57,991 nt of DNA, from positions 1 to 57,991 of the forward strand of contig DASYGT010000046.1 of the NCBI GenBank assembly GCA_035999365.1, given 5' to 3'. The DNA comes from DASYGT01 sp035999365. GTDB lineage: Bacteria > Actinomycetota > Actinomycetes > Mycobacteriales > Jatrophihabitantaceae. The translations under genes and the position numbers were made by a program. Below are positions 1-7,964 of the stretch, piece by piece (positions within the stretch are counted from its first letter, which is position 1; the number at the start of each line of letters is the position of its first letter). Under the pieces are notes generated by a model. That model saw only the letters and a program-made list of their open reading frames with translations, did no database searches and was not told the origin of the DNA.

Positions 1-973
1 CGAAGACGACGAAGTTGGACAACGATCCGCCGAAGTAGGCAGTGGTGAGGCCAGTCGTTGCCGTTGGCGCATATGCGAGGTGCCAATACCCCGAATATGG
101 TGTGTAGCTGGTCAGGCTGATCAGCGGCGTCTGGGCCCGCTGAGTGCCGTCGACATAAAGTGTCACCTGCGGGATCGTTGCCAGGACGAGCGTGATCCCG
201 CCCATCGTCACGTAGGCGAAGTGCCACCCGGCGTCCGCAAAGCCGCCGCTGGTGGAGGTGGTGATCGAATTGCTGCCGCCGGTGTTCCAGACGAACGTCA
301 GCTGGCCCGATGAGTTCAGGTAGAGCACCCGGTCCGCGTTGCCTCCTCCGCTCGAGGCGGACGCGCCGAAGCTGAACAGTGGTCCGCTAGTCCCGCTTGC
401 CGCCTTGAACCAGATCCCGATGCCCGACGCGGTTCCGACGGACAGCGCGCCGGTCGGCGGCTGGGTCTGGCTGACGACGCTCGTGGCGTAGCCGGCGCTG
501 CCGTCGAACGCCACGCTTCCAGTGCCGGGAGGCGGCGCGGCCTGGTTGAAGCTGGTCCCGTAGCGGTCGACCAACGGGTTCGCCACTGTCTTCGTATTGG
601 CGAACGAGACGGGTTCGCAACTGCTCACCGCGACGGTCTGGGTGAGCGCAGCGGACGCCACGTTGCCGTTGTTGGTGATCGCGTCCGTCGCGGTCAACCC
701 GCTGCTACCGGTGACCTGCCCGGACGCCAACGTCCCGGCACACGCACCAGAACTCGCACCCGGTCCGGCCGAGCAGGTAGGGCCGCCGGCGTAGGTGTGC
801 GTGAAGGCGAGCGAGCCGGTGGCGGCGGAGTTGACGCTGTTGGTGACGGCGCCGCTGGCCCAGGACGAGTGCGTCACGGCGGCGAGCGAGCAGAACGTCA
901 GTACGCCACCGACCGTCATCAGCACCGCAACCCATCGGGCCGGTCTGCCGACACGGGTCGGGCGGGGAGTCAC
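1..973 (-). CDS. Secreted LamG-like protein with SipW-type N-terminus (3' end outside window)
   Basis: The frame is open from a GTG at 973 to the window edge, at least 324 residues. The GTG overlaps the stop of the upstream gene as GTGA, so translational coupling is likely. The N-terminus has basic residues, a hydrophobic stretch and then 'AAVTHSSWASGAVTNSVNSA', matching the SSWT / NSxNS pattern of the two upstream proteins. This resembles SipW-dependent (alternate signal peptidase) export signals. From about residue 180 to the edge the sequence reads as a concanavalin A-like LamG jelly roll: GIGIWFK, a central WHFAYVT, LYVDGTQ and the closing YFGGSLSNFVVF. It is probably an extracellular adhesin or matrix protein. 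The ligand cannot be read from the sequence, and the missing C-terminus could carry a further domain. Confidence 0.8.
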   Translation of the reverse strand, partial: MTPRPTRVGRPARWVAVLMTVGGVLTFCSLAAVTHSSWASGAVTNSVNSAATGSLAFTHTYAGGPTCSAGPGASSGACAGTLASGQVTGSSGLTATDAITNNGNVASAALTQTVAVSSCEPVSFANTKTVANPLVDRYGTSFNQAAPPPGTGSVAFDGSAGYATSVVSQTQPPTGALSVGTASGIGIWFKAASGTSGPLFSFGASASSGGGNADRVLYLNSSGQLTFVWNTGGSNSITTSTSGGFADAGWHFAYVTMGGITLVLATIPQVTLYVDGTQRAQTPLISLTSYTPYSGYWHLAYAPTATTGLTTAYFGGSLSNFVVF

Positions 974-1710
974 TCGTTCAAGGTCCATGTCAACGGCTGG
1001 CTGACGGTGATGTTCTGATCGAGCACCGAGGCGGCGGAACTCAACGCGATTGTGAATTGGCAGGTCCACGAGGCACCGGCGTTCAGGTCCGTGCCCGTCG
1101 GCGTGTGCGTCTTCGTGGCGGTCGGCGGCGCGGCGGCGGTGTAGACGAGGTCGGTCCATGCCGAACCGGAGCTGTACGTGGCGCCGTCCGAGCAGCTGAT
1201 CGCCACGGTGAGGTCGCCATTGGTGCACAGGCTGGGCGTTGAGGCGGCGCCGGCGGTCTCACCCGTCGCTGTGACGGTGTACGTCGAAGCGCAGGTTCCG
1301 GGCGCCAGCACGAAGCTGGTGTGCGCATTCGCCGCACCCGTGTTGGTGAAGGTGACCGTCACCGTCTGGCTCGTGTTCGGCGTGAGGGGTGTTGCGGTAC
1401 CGCCGTACTTGTTGATCGTCGAGCAGGTGGCCGAGTTCGTGGAGCTGGAACTCGACGTGCAGGTAACCGGGCCGGGGCCGGTTTCCTGCAGAATCACCGC
1501 GGCCGCCGAGGCGACGGTGTTGCTGCTGTTTCCGATGACCGCCTGCGTCCACGACGCCAGCGTGCCGTTCACGCCAAGCGTCAGCAGCACGGCGGCAACG
1601 GCGCCGGCGCCCCAGATCGTGGCTAACCCGCCGAACAGGCGTCGGAATCGTTTCGGTCTGCCGTCGCTATGGGAAGCGGCGTGCCCTTGCCGAGCTCTGT
1701 GTGTGGCCAT
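970..1710 (-). CDS. SipW-type signal secreted protein, middle gene of three
   Basis: 246 residues. After a basic N-terminal region there is a hydrophobic segment (about residues 28-48), followed directly by 'GTLASWTQAVIGNSSNT'. That layout is typical of SipW-dependent TasA/camelysin-like proteins, cleaved by a special signal peptidase just before the aromatic/Thr motif. The mature part is rich in Ser, Thr and Ala with paired cysteines and short beta-strand patterns, including 'CSTINKYGG' and a C-terminal 'QPLTWTLNE'. Both motifs recur in the upstream paralogue. It is the second cistron of an operon and its TGA overlaps the next start. A structural role in a fibre or surface layer is inferred; no catalytic motif is visible. 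Confidence 0.75.
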   Translation of the reverse strand: MATHRARQGHAASHSDGRPKRFRRLFGGLATIWGAGAVAAVLLTLGVNGTLASWTQAVIGNSSNTVASAAAVILQETGPGPVTCTSSSSSTNSATCSTINKYGGTATPLTPNTSQTVTVTFTNTGAANAHTSFVLAPGTCASTYTVTATGETAGAASTPSLCTNGDLTVAISCSDGATYSSGSAWTDLVYTAAAPPTATKTHTPTGTDLNAGASWTCQFTIALSSAASVLDQNITVSQPLTWTLNE

Positions 1711-1734
1711 GCCTACCTACCGCTAGTGACCCCC

Positions 1735-1757
1735 GCCCCGGGAGTGCGGCCCGGGGC
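1735..1757 (-). terminator. GC-rich perfect hairpin between two SipW-type genes
   Basis: GCCCCGGG (1735-1742) pairs with CCCGGGGC (1750-1757) around a 7-base loop. It lies 31 bases after the stop of the first SipW-type gene and 25 bases before the start of the second. No T-run follows on the minus strand. It may act as a partial terminator, attenuator or RNA-processing/stability element that sets the ratio of the two products. Confidence 0.45.
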
Positions 1758-1787
1758 AGGGATGGTCGACCGTGTGGCGGGCCTGCT

Positions 1788-2480
1788 TTAGGGGGCCGTG
1801 AGCGTCCAGGTCAGGGCCTGAGTGACGTACTGACTCGCGTAGCCAGCCGGTGTGGTCGACGGCAGGGACACCGTGAACGTGCAGTTCGTCGACACCGTCG
1901 CCCCCAGCGCGCCGATGCTGCCGCCGGTGAATAAACCGACGGTCCCGCTGTAGGTGAACGTGCTGGGGGTGGAGCAGGCCACGGCGAGATGCATCTGGGT
2001 GCAGAGGTTGTAGTCAGTGGTGTCGGCACCTGTCGAGCCTGGGTAGGCGAGGTTGGCGCAGGCGCCTGCGGCCAGAACGAGGGTTCCGGAACCGGTCCCG
2101 TCGTTCTTGAGGTTCACCGTGACGGCCTGAGGGGTCCCGCCCGGGGTCAACGGCGCGCCATAGGCATCGTTGGCGTTCGCGGTACCAGCCGAGCCGATAC
2201 CGCCGTACTTGTTGATCGTCGCGCAGGTCACGGCGTTCGTCGTACTCGCCGCCGTGTCACAGGGCAGAGCCAAGGCGTTCACCGGCGCCGTCTGCGTCTC
2301 GATCAGGGCGACCGACGTCGCGCTCGCAGCGGAGTTGTTGCTGTTGCTAATGATGGCCGAAGTCCAGGACGAGAGCGTCCCGGTGACACCGAGGACGAGC
2401 AGCGTCGCGGCGATTGCCCCAGCGAGCCATAGGAGCGGGGCCCCGCGCCGGCGCGCGGGAGTGGCGGATGAATCGCGCAT
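1788..2480 (-). CDS. SipW-type signal secreted protein, first gene of three
   Basis: 230 residues from the ATG at 2480. I chose this start because AGAGGAA lies just upstream; a longer reading frame exists but would run into the upstream repeat array. Basic residues (ARRRG) are followed by a hydrophobic segment and 'GTLSSWTSAIISNSNNSAAS', the SipW-type cleavage region. The mature part is Ala/Thr/Ser/Gly-rich with several cysteines. It shares 'CATINKYGG' and a terminal 'QALTWTLTAP' with the next gene, so the two are tandem paralogues. It is probably an exported structural subunit. A SipW-like signal peptidase would be expected nearby but is not in this window. Confidence 0.75.
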   Translation of the reverse strand: MRDSSATPARRRGAPLLWLAGAIAATLLVLGVTGTLSSWTSAIISNSNNSAASATSVALIETQTAPVNALALPCDTAASTTNAVTCATINKYGGIGSAGTANANDAYGAPLTPGGTPQAVTVNLKNDGTGSGTLVLAAGACANLAYPGSTGADTTDYNLCTQMHLAVACSTPSTFTYSGTVGLFTGGSIGALGATVSTNCTFTVSLPSTTPAGYASQYVTQALTWTLTAP

Positions 2481-2518
2481 GGCGGTTCCTCTGTTCTGCC
2501 AGGCCACGGGGGTGACCT

Positions 2519-2560
2519 GTTTCACATGAATCTAACATAGATCCAACACGGATTTAACAT
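2519..2560. promoter_or_regulatory. Four direct repeats with exact 11-bp period upstream of SipW-type operon
   Basis: On the plus strand ATCTAACAT (2530-2538), ATCCAACAC (2541-2549) and ATTTAACAT (2552-2560) repeat every 11 bases. A weaker copy, GTTTCACAT, sits in phase at 2519-2527. The consensus is ATYYAACAY. The array lies 39 to 80 bases upstream of the first SipW-type gene, in a patch more AT-rich than its surroundings. An 11-bp period places each site on the same helix face, as expected for a cooperative activator or repressor. The regulator is unknown. Confidence 0.55.
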
Positions 2561-2616
2561 CGTTGCAGCGGTTTTTCCCCTGCACGCTTGGCAACCTGGA
2601 CGAGATGCCCCGAGGA

Positions 2617-4647
2617 TTACCGCGCGGGCGGCACCGGCTGCGCCGACCCAGCAGGGTCGACCACATACAGGTACATGGCATAGGTCTGGGTGTCGGCGAG
2701 CGTCGGTGCCACGTTGATCTGCGTGGGCCACCGCTGCACGGTGACGACCGAGAAGGGCTCCTTCGCCGATCCAGGGGCGACGGGGACGAAGTCGGGATTC
2801 TGCGCGAGCACGAACAGCGTGCGCCCATGCGACAGGGCCGCGGACCGCATCGCCGCGAGCTCGACCGGCAGGGGCGCGTCGAGGTTGATCGTCGGCACGT
2901 TGCAGAAACTGCGCAGCGTCTGGCCGTAGCCGAACACAGTGGGTTCGTCGGCCTCTACGATCGCACCGCTGGGTCCAATCGCACTACACAGCGCATCGAG
3001 CTGCACGAGCTGTGGCACCTCGTCGCGCACGTGGCGCATCGGCTCGGTGACCTTCCAGGGGAACCACACGCCGTAGCCGACCGCCACGATGAGGATGACG
3101 CGTGACATCCAGCGGAATCGGAGCGGCCCGCGGTGCTCCCACGCCTCCTGCACGGCCGCCCCCGCTGCCACCAGCAGCAACGGCATGATCACCGGGACGT
3201 AGCGCCGCATCGCCCATGGCTGATCCGGCGCGATCTGCCCGTTCCACAGGTACAGCGCCGACATCGTCAGCCCCATGGTCAGCACGCCGCTCAGCGCGTA
3301 CTCGCGACGCCGCAGGAAGGCGGTGATCAGCACGCAGTACCCCGCCACAGCCACGACGACGGTGCCCCAGCCGAGGTACAGCGCGAGCCAGTGCACCGTC
3401 TGCTCGTGGTAGGTCCGGGTGCCGTCAATGGCGTGGTTCCATCGCGCCTGCATGTTCTCCAGGTTTGCGTTGCGGTCTCCGCGCGACGTCAGCCACAGCG
3501 GGCGGCTGGCCAGCACCGCAAACGCCACGACGACCAGCCCGTTCAACGACAGGGCGAGCACCCTCCGGCTGTGTTCGCGCGCAAGCCACGAGCGCACGCC
3601 CGGCCGCCATCCCACCGCCACGACGAGCGGCGACAGGATCACCACGCCGAACAGCGCCAGCAGCAGCAGCACGATGTTGTGGTGCTGCGAGTTGTAGTAC
3701 TGCCGCGACAGGTGCACGAGGTCCAGCCAGCCGATCGCGGTCGTCACCGCAGCACCGCCCAGCAACGCCGCGCCACGTATCACGGCCGCCCGCCGATCGC
3801 CCGTGACCATGACGTACACCGCCGCCGCCGCCACCAGGCCGATCAATCCGCCGTAGCTGTCGATGCGGGCCATCGCCGCGCTGCCGCCGACGAGGCCGGC
3901 CAGGGCGAAATCCCTGATCCGCCCGGACGCATAGCCGCGATGCACGAGCGCGAGCGCACCCATGAGGAAGAGCAGCGTCAACGGTTCGGTATAGCTGTCG
4001 CGGCCGACGTAGATGAGCGGCATGCTCAGCGCGAGAGCCGACATCGCCGCCAGTGCGAGGATGGGCGTCACGACGCGGCGGGCCAGCCCGAAGAACACGA
4101 ACAACGCCACGGCGCTGATGACGACGTTCGCATGGAAGATCGCGCTGCTACCGAAGATCCACGTCAGCATCGCCGCAAGCGCGGGCAGCAAGTGGTTGCC
4201 CTGAGCGTTCAGTGTGCCCGGCGAGACGAGCGCATATCCACCCGTCTCACCGACTCCGCCCGTCGGCGATCCGAAGATCTCGAGATGCGTGGGAATCTGC
4301 AGCGTGGGGTGGTCGACGAGCCACCGACCGGTGATCGTGTACGTCGCGGGGTCGCGCGTCGCGTATACGTCCTGTGCCGTGTAGCGGACGTTGTAGAGGA
4401 ACCACAGCAGGCAGAAGGCAGCGGCTGCGACGTGGATCAGCACCGCACCACCGGTCGGGACGGCACGGGGCAGCCCGCAGACGCAGGCGGCGATGGCAGC
4501 GCCGGCAAACCCCACCGGCAGCGCTAGCGCCGGGGTGAAGTGACCGAGCAGCAGCAGGATCATCGGACCGACGCTGAATCCGGCCGCCGCCGCCGCGACG
4601 GCCTCCGGAGCACCGATGACGAGACGGGCCCCCGCCGCTCGCAGCAT
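2617..4647 (-). CDS. Multispanning GT-C-like membrane protein (candidate glycosyltransferase)
   Basis: 676 residues from the ATG at 4647, preceded by GGGGGA. A longer upstream reading frame would overlap the divergent CoA-transferase gene and is rejected. The N-terminal three quarters consist of many hydrophobic helices. Near residue 75 there is a loop with 'DVYATRDPATYT', an acidic first-loop motif (RDPA.Y) like that of ArnT/PMT-type GT-C enzymes that use lipid-linked sugar donors. The last 140 residues are a soluble extracytoplasmic domain. A role in adding sugars to wall polymer, lipid or exported protein is inferred. Its position next to the exported SipW-type operon makes protein glycosylation one possibility, but this is not shown by the sequence. 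Confidence 0.65.
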   Translation of the reverse strand: MLRAAGARLVIGAPEAVAAAAAGFSVGPMILLLLGHFTPALALPVGFAGAAIAACVCGLPRAVPTGGAVLIHVAAAAFCLLWFLYNVRYTAQDVYATRDPATYTITGRWLVDHPTLQIPTHLEIFGSPTGGVGETGGYALVSPGTLNAQGNHLLPALAAMLTWIFGSSAIFHANVVISAVALFVFFGLARRVVTPILALAAMSALALSMPLIYVGRDSYTEPLTLLFLMGALALVHRGYASGRIRDFALAGLVGGSAAMARIDSYGGLIGLVAAAAVYVMVTGDRRAAVIRGAALLGGAAVTTAIGWLDLVHLSRQYYNSQHHNIVLLLLALFGVVILSPLVVAVGWRPGVRSWLAREHSRRVLALSLNGLVVVAFAVLASRPLWLTSRGDRNANLENMQARWNHAIDGTRTYHEQTVHWLALYLGWGTVVVAVAGYCVLITAFLRRREYALSGVLTMGLTMSALYLWNGQIAPDQPWAMRRYVPVIMPLLLVAAGAAVQEAWEHRGPLRFRWMSRVILIVAVGYGVWFPWKVTEPMRHVRDEVPQLVQLDALCSAIGPSGAIVEADEPTVFGYGQTLRSFCNVPTINLDAPLPVELAAMRSAALSHGRTLFVLAQNPDFVPVAPGSAKEPFSVVTVQRWPTQINVAPTLADTQTYAMYLYVVDPAGSAQPVPPAR

Positions 4648-4759
4648 CGGTCCCCCAGTCTCGTCCACCGTCCGAGCGCGACCCGCACAGATCCGCTCTC
4701 GGTATGGTCCCAGAGTCTCAGCCCCACCCCGTGAACGTCGAGGCAAGCCGGGAGCATCC

Positions 4760-5521
4760 ATGGACAAGACGATCGCCTCCGCGGCTGATGCCGTCGCCGA
4801 CATCCCCGACGGCGCCTCCCTTGCGGTCGGCGGTTTCGGCCTCTGCGGCATCCCGCACAACCTGATCGCCGCGCTGCTCGAGCAGGGCACCACCGACCTT
4901 GAGACGGTGTCGAACAACTGCGGCGTCGACGGCGCCGGGCTCGGCATGTTGCTCGCGGCGAAGCGTATCCGCCGAACGGTCGGCTCGTACGTGGGCGAGA
5001 ACAAGGAGTTCGCCCGGCAGTATCTGGGCGGCGAACTGGAACTCGAACTCTGCCCGCAAGGGACCCTTGCCGAACGGCTGCGCGCCGGGGGCTCGGGCAT
5101 CCCCGCCTTCTACACACCGGCCGGCGTCGGCACGCTCGTCGCCGACGGGGGGCTGCCATGGCGCTACCACGCCGACGGCACGGTCGCGGTCGCCAGCCCG
5201 CCGAAAGAGGTGCGGACGTTCGACGGCCGCGCCTACCTCCTCGAGACAGGCATCGTGACGGACTTCGCATTGGTGCGCGCGGCTCGCGGCGACCGCCACG
5301 GCAACCTGAGCTACGACGCGTCGGCGCGCAACTTCAACCCGCTCTGCGCGATGGCCGGGCGCATCACCATCGCCGAGGTCGAACAGCTCGTCGAACCCGG
5401 TGAGATCGAACCTGAGCACGTCGACACTCCCGGCGTGTTCGTCCAGCGCGTGGTGCAGGTCGGTGAGGGCGGCAAGGCCGTCGAGAAACGCACCATCCGC
5501 GAACGGGGAGCGGCGTCATGA
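4760..5521 (+). CDS. scoA: 3-oxoacid CoA-transferase subunit A
   Basis: 253 residues. Start at the ATG at 4760 (MDKTIASAADAV) with GGGAG upstream; the open frame extends further 5' but family alignment starts here. The N-terminal 'SLAVGGFGLCGIPHNLI' and the following 'SNNCGVDGAGLG', 'GSYVGENKEF' and 'GTLAERLRAGG' match the family I CoA-transferase alpha subunit (SCOT/AtoD). The heterodimer moves CoA between succinate or acetate and 3-oxoacids such as acetoacetate in the cytosol, for ketone-body or short-chain acid use. The stop overlaps subunit B as ATGA. The exact acid substrate is inferred only from the family. Confidence 0.9.
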   Translation: MDKTIASAADAVADIPDGASLAVGGFGLCGIPHNLIAALLEQGTTDLETVSNNCGVDGAGLGMLLAAKRIRRTVGSYVGENKEFARQYLGGELELELCPQGTLAERLRAGGSGIPAFYTPAGVGTLVADGGLPWRYHADGTVAVASPPKEVRTFDGRAYLLETGIVTDFALVRAARGDRHGNLSYDASARNFNPLCAMAGRITIAEVEQLVEPGEIEPEHVDTPGVFVQRVVQVGEGGKAVEKRTIRERGAAS

Positions 5522-6186
5522 CACTCACCCGCACCGAACTCGCAGCCCGTGTCGCGGCGGAACTGTCCGACGGCCAGTACGTCAACCTGGGCATCGGCCT
5601 GCCGACTCTCGTCCCGAACTATGTCGCTCAGGGCGTGCACGTCGTGCTGCAGTCGGAGAACGGAATCCTCGGGGTCGGCCCGTACCCGTACGACGACGAG
5701 GTCGACCCCGATCTGATCAACGCCGGCAAGGAGACCGTCACCATCCTTCCGGGTGCGGCGTTCTTCGACTCGGCGACCTCGTTCGCGATGATCCGCGGCG
5801 GCCACATCGACGTCGCGATCCTCGGCGCGATGCAGGTGTCGGTCAGCGGCGACCTGGCCAACTGGACGATCCCTGGAAAGATGATCAAGGGGATGGGCGG
5901 GGCGATGGATCTCGTGCACGGTGCGAAGCGGGTCATCGTGATGATGGAGCACACGGCGAAGGACGGATCGGCAAAGATCGTCGATGCCTGCACGCTTCCA
6001 CTCACCGGCAAGGCCTGCGTTCAGAAGATCATCACTGATATGGCTGTCATTGATGTCACCAACGACGGGCTGGTGCTGCGCGAACTAGCGCCCGGGATCA
6101 GTGCAGCCGAGGTCCGCGCGGCCACGGAGCCGGCGCTCGTCGAGGCACCGGACCTCGGTGAGATGAACGTCGGCGACGGAGCCTGA
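5518..6186 (+). CDS. scoB: 3-oxoacid CoA-transferase subunit B
   Basis: 222 residues, the beta partner of the preceding gene, with a 4-base ATGA overlap. 'YVNLGIGLPTLVPNY' is followed by 'QSENGILGVGPYP'. Glu47 in that motif is the expected catalytic glutamate that carries CoA as a thioester. 'GGHIDVAILGAMQVS', 'DLANWTIPGKMIKGMGGAMDL' and 'ITDMAVIDV' complete the family pattern. Length is normal for the separate-subunit enzyme. The next gene starts 20 bases downstream on the same strand but belongs to a different pathway, so read-through is possible. Confidence 0.92.
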   Translation: MTLTRTELAARVAAELSDGQYVNLGIGLPTLVPNYVAQGVHVVLQSENGILGVGPYPYDDEVDPDLINAGKETVTILPGAAFFDSATSFAMIRGGHIDVAILGAMQVSVSGDLANWTIPGKMIKGMGGAMDLVHGAKRVIVMMEHTAKDGSAKIVDACTLPLTGKACVQKIITDMAVIDVTNDGLVLRELAPGISAAEVRAATEPALVEAPDLGEMNVGDGA

Positions 6187-6206
6187 GTGCCGTATCCTCG
6201 ACGCTC

Positions 6207-7100
6207 GTGACAGACGTCCAGGCCGGTTCCGCACAACGGCCCGAGGTCGACGTTTCCCGACTGGTCGCGCAATACGGGCTCAAGCGGGCAGGTGCGCGCC
6301 CGAACATCGTCGACTACACCCGCCAGCTCTGGGGTCGCCGTCATTTCATGGGCGAGTTCTCCCGGGCCAACAGCGCGGTCGGATACTCCCGCAGCACGCT
6401 CGGCCAGGCGTGGCAGGTGCTCACGCCGCTGCTCAACGCCACCGTCTACTACCTGATTTTCGGTGTGCTGATCGGCACGAAGCGCGGGGTACACAACTAC
6501 ATCGCATTCCTCGTCATCGGCATCTTCATCTTCACCTTCACGCAGAGCAGCATGATCGACGGAGCACGCGCGATCAGCAGCAACCTCGGGCTGACTCGCG
6601 TGCTGCATTTCCCGCGCGCCGTGCTGCCCGTGTCGTCCACGCTCGTCGCGCTGCGGCAGCTGCTGATCTCGCTCATCGTCCTGATCCCGATCGTGTTGAT
6701 CACCGGCGAGCGCCCGAGGCTGAGCTGGTTGCTGCTCGTACCGGTGATCGCCTTGCAGGCACTGTTCTGCCTCGGCATCGCCTGCGCGATCGCACGCATC
6801 GGCGCCAAGGTTCCGGACACCTCACAGATCCTGCCGTTCGTCATGCGCACCTGGCTGTATGCGTCCGGCGTCTTCTACAGCATCAGCGCGTTCACCAAGC
6901 ACCGCGGACACCTCGTCAAGATGCTCCTGCAGATCAACCCCGGCGGGGTGTACGTCGAACTTGCGCGCAACGCCCTGCTCAAGAGCCCGCCCCCACTGCC
7001 GCACTACGAATGGCTCTACGCGGTCGGGTGGGCACTCGTGGCGCTCATCGGCGGCTACGCCTTCTTCTGGCAAGCGGAAGAGCAGTACGGACGTGTCTGA
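6207..7100 (+). CDS. wzm: ABC-2 type polysaccharide/teichoic acid export permease (Wzm/TagG-like)
   Basis: 297 residues from a GTG at 6207. An N-terminal cytoplasmic stretch leads to 'FSRANSAVGYSRSTLGQAWQ', the amphipathic interface region of ABC-2 exporters. About six membrane helices follow, with 'LGLTRVLHFPRAVLPVS' between them and a C-terminal 'INPGGVYVELARNALL'. These are hallmarks of permeases that export undecaprenyl-linked O-antigen, galactan or teichoic acid. It is paired with the overlapping ATPase gene. The substrate is probably the polymer made by the genes to the right. Confidence 0.85.
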   Translation: MTDVQAGSAQRPEVDVSRLVAQYGLKRAGARPNIVDYTRQLWGRRHFMGEFSRANSAVGYSRSTLGQAWQVLTPLLNATVYYLIFGVLIGTKRGVHNYIAFLVIGIFIFTFTQSSMIDGARAISSNLGLTRVLHFPRAVLPVSSTLVALRQLLISLIVLIPIVLITGERPRLSWLLLVPVIALQALFCLGIACAIARIGAKVPDTSQILPFVMRTWLYASGVFYSISAFTKHRGHLVKMLLQINPGGVYVELARNALLKSPPPLPHYEWLYAVGWALVALIGGYAFFWQAEEQYGRV

Positions 7101-7929
7101 GCCGATGGAGCACGTGCCGACGGTGATCGTCGACAACGTCCACCTGACGTACAAGGTCGCCGGCCGCCATGCCCGCCGCGGCGGCCCGGCTGCGCTGCGC
7201 CGCATGGTGACACGCGAGCAGCGCCCCGGCATGCGCGAGATCAAGGCGGTGCGCGGCGTGAGCCTGGTCGCCTGGCGTGGCGAGGCGATCGGACTCATCG
7301 GGCCGAACGGATCGGGCAAGTCGACGCTGTTGCGCGCCATCGCCGGTCTCATGCCTCCCGAGCAAGGCGCGATCTACACGCTCGGCCAGCCGTCGCTGCT
7401 CGGTGTCGCCGCCGCATTGATGAATGACATGACCGGTGACCGCAACATCGTGCTCGGCTGCCTCGCCATGGGCATGACACCGGCTGAGGTGCGTGAGCAC
7501 TACGACGCGATCTGCGAGTTCGCCGGCATCGGTGACTTCATCGCGCTGCCGATGAACACCTACTCCTCCGGCATGGCAGCGCGGCTGCGATTCGCGATCG
7601 CGGCCACGAAGTCTCACGATGTCCTGCTGATCGACGAGGCACTCGCCACCGGTGACGCGGAGTTCCGCCGCCGCAGTGAGGGGCGCATCCGCGAGCTGCG
7701 TGCGCAGGCGGGCACCGTGTTCCTCGTCAGCCACAGTCTCGGCGTCGTCCGCGAGACATGCCAGCGCGCCATCTGGCTCGAGAAGGGCATCATCGTCGCC
7801 GACGGCGAGGCCGAGGCGGTAGTGGACGCCTACGAAGCGCGCCACGATCCGGACGCACTCGCCGTCCGGCTCGCGGCCGCCAAGGCCGGCGGGAAGATGC
7901 GCGTCGTCGACGAGCCTTCGGCGATCTGA
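7093..7929 (+). CDS. wzt: ABC transporter ATPase of polysaccharide/teichoic acid exporter (Wzt/TagH-like)
   Basis: 278 residues from the GTG at 7093, which has GGAAGAG about 10 bases upstream and overlaps the permease by 8 bases. The ATG at 7105 is an alternative. Walker A is GPNGSGKST, the signature is YSSGMAARL, Walker B is VLLIDEAL, and the switch histidine lies in VSHSLG. The early 'VHLTYK' and the 'LNDMTGDRNIVLGC'-like segment are typical of Wzt/TagH. There is no C-terminal carbohydrate-binding domain of the kind that recognises capped O-antigen, so export is probably coupled to synthesis, as in TagGH systems. Confidence 0.88.
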   Translation: MSEPMEHVPTVIVDNVHLTYKVAGRHARRGGPAALRRMVTREQRPGMREIKAVRGVSLVAWRGEAIGLIGPNGSGKSTLLRAIAGLMPPEQGAIYTLGQPSLLGVAAALMNDMTGDRNIVLGCLAMGMTPAEVREHYDAICEFAGIGDFIALPMNTYSSGMAARLRFAIAATKSHDVLLIDEALATGDAEFRRRSEGRIRELRAQAGTVFLVSHSLGVVRETCQRAIWLEKGIIVADGEAEAVVDAYEARHDPDALAVRLAAAKAGGKMRVVDEPSAI

Positions 7930-7964
7930 GACCGCCATCGCAAGCCCCCAGCTGAACCCAGGTC

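Noticed and set aside
3133..4527. Long plus-strand frame (464 codons) opposite the GT-C-like gene
   Set aside because: It is rich in Arg, His and Gln with no hydrophobic or domain pattern, while the minus strand encodes a clear membrane protein. It is an antisense shadow caused by high GC.
4648..4759. Promoter search between the GT-C-like gene and scoA
   Set aside because: A TATGGT-like hexamer is present but without a matching -35 at proper distance.
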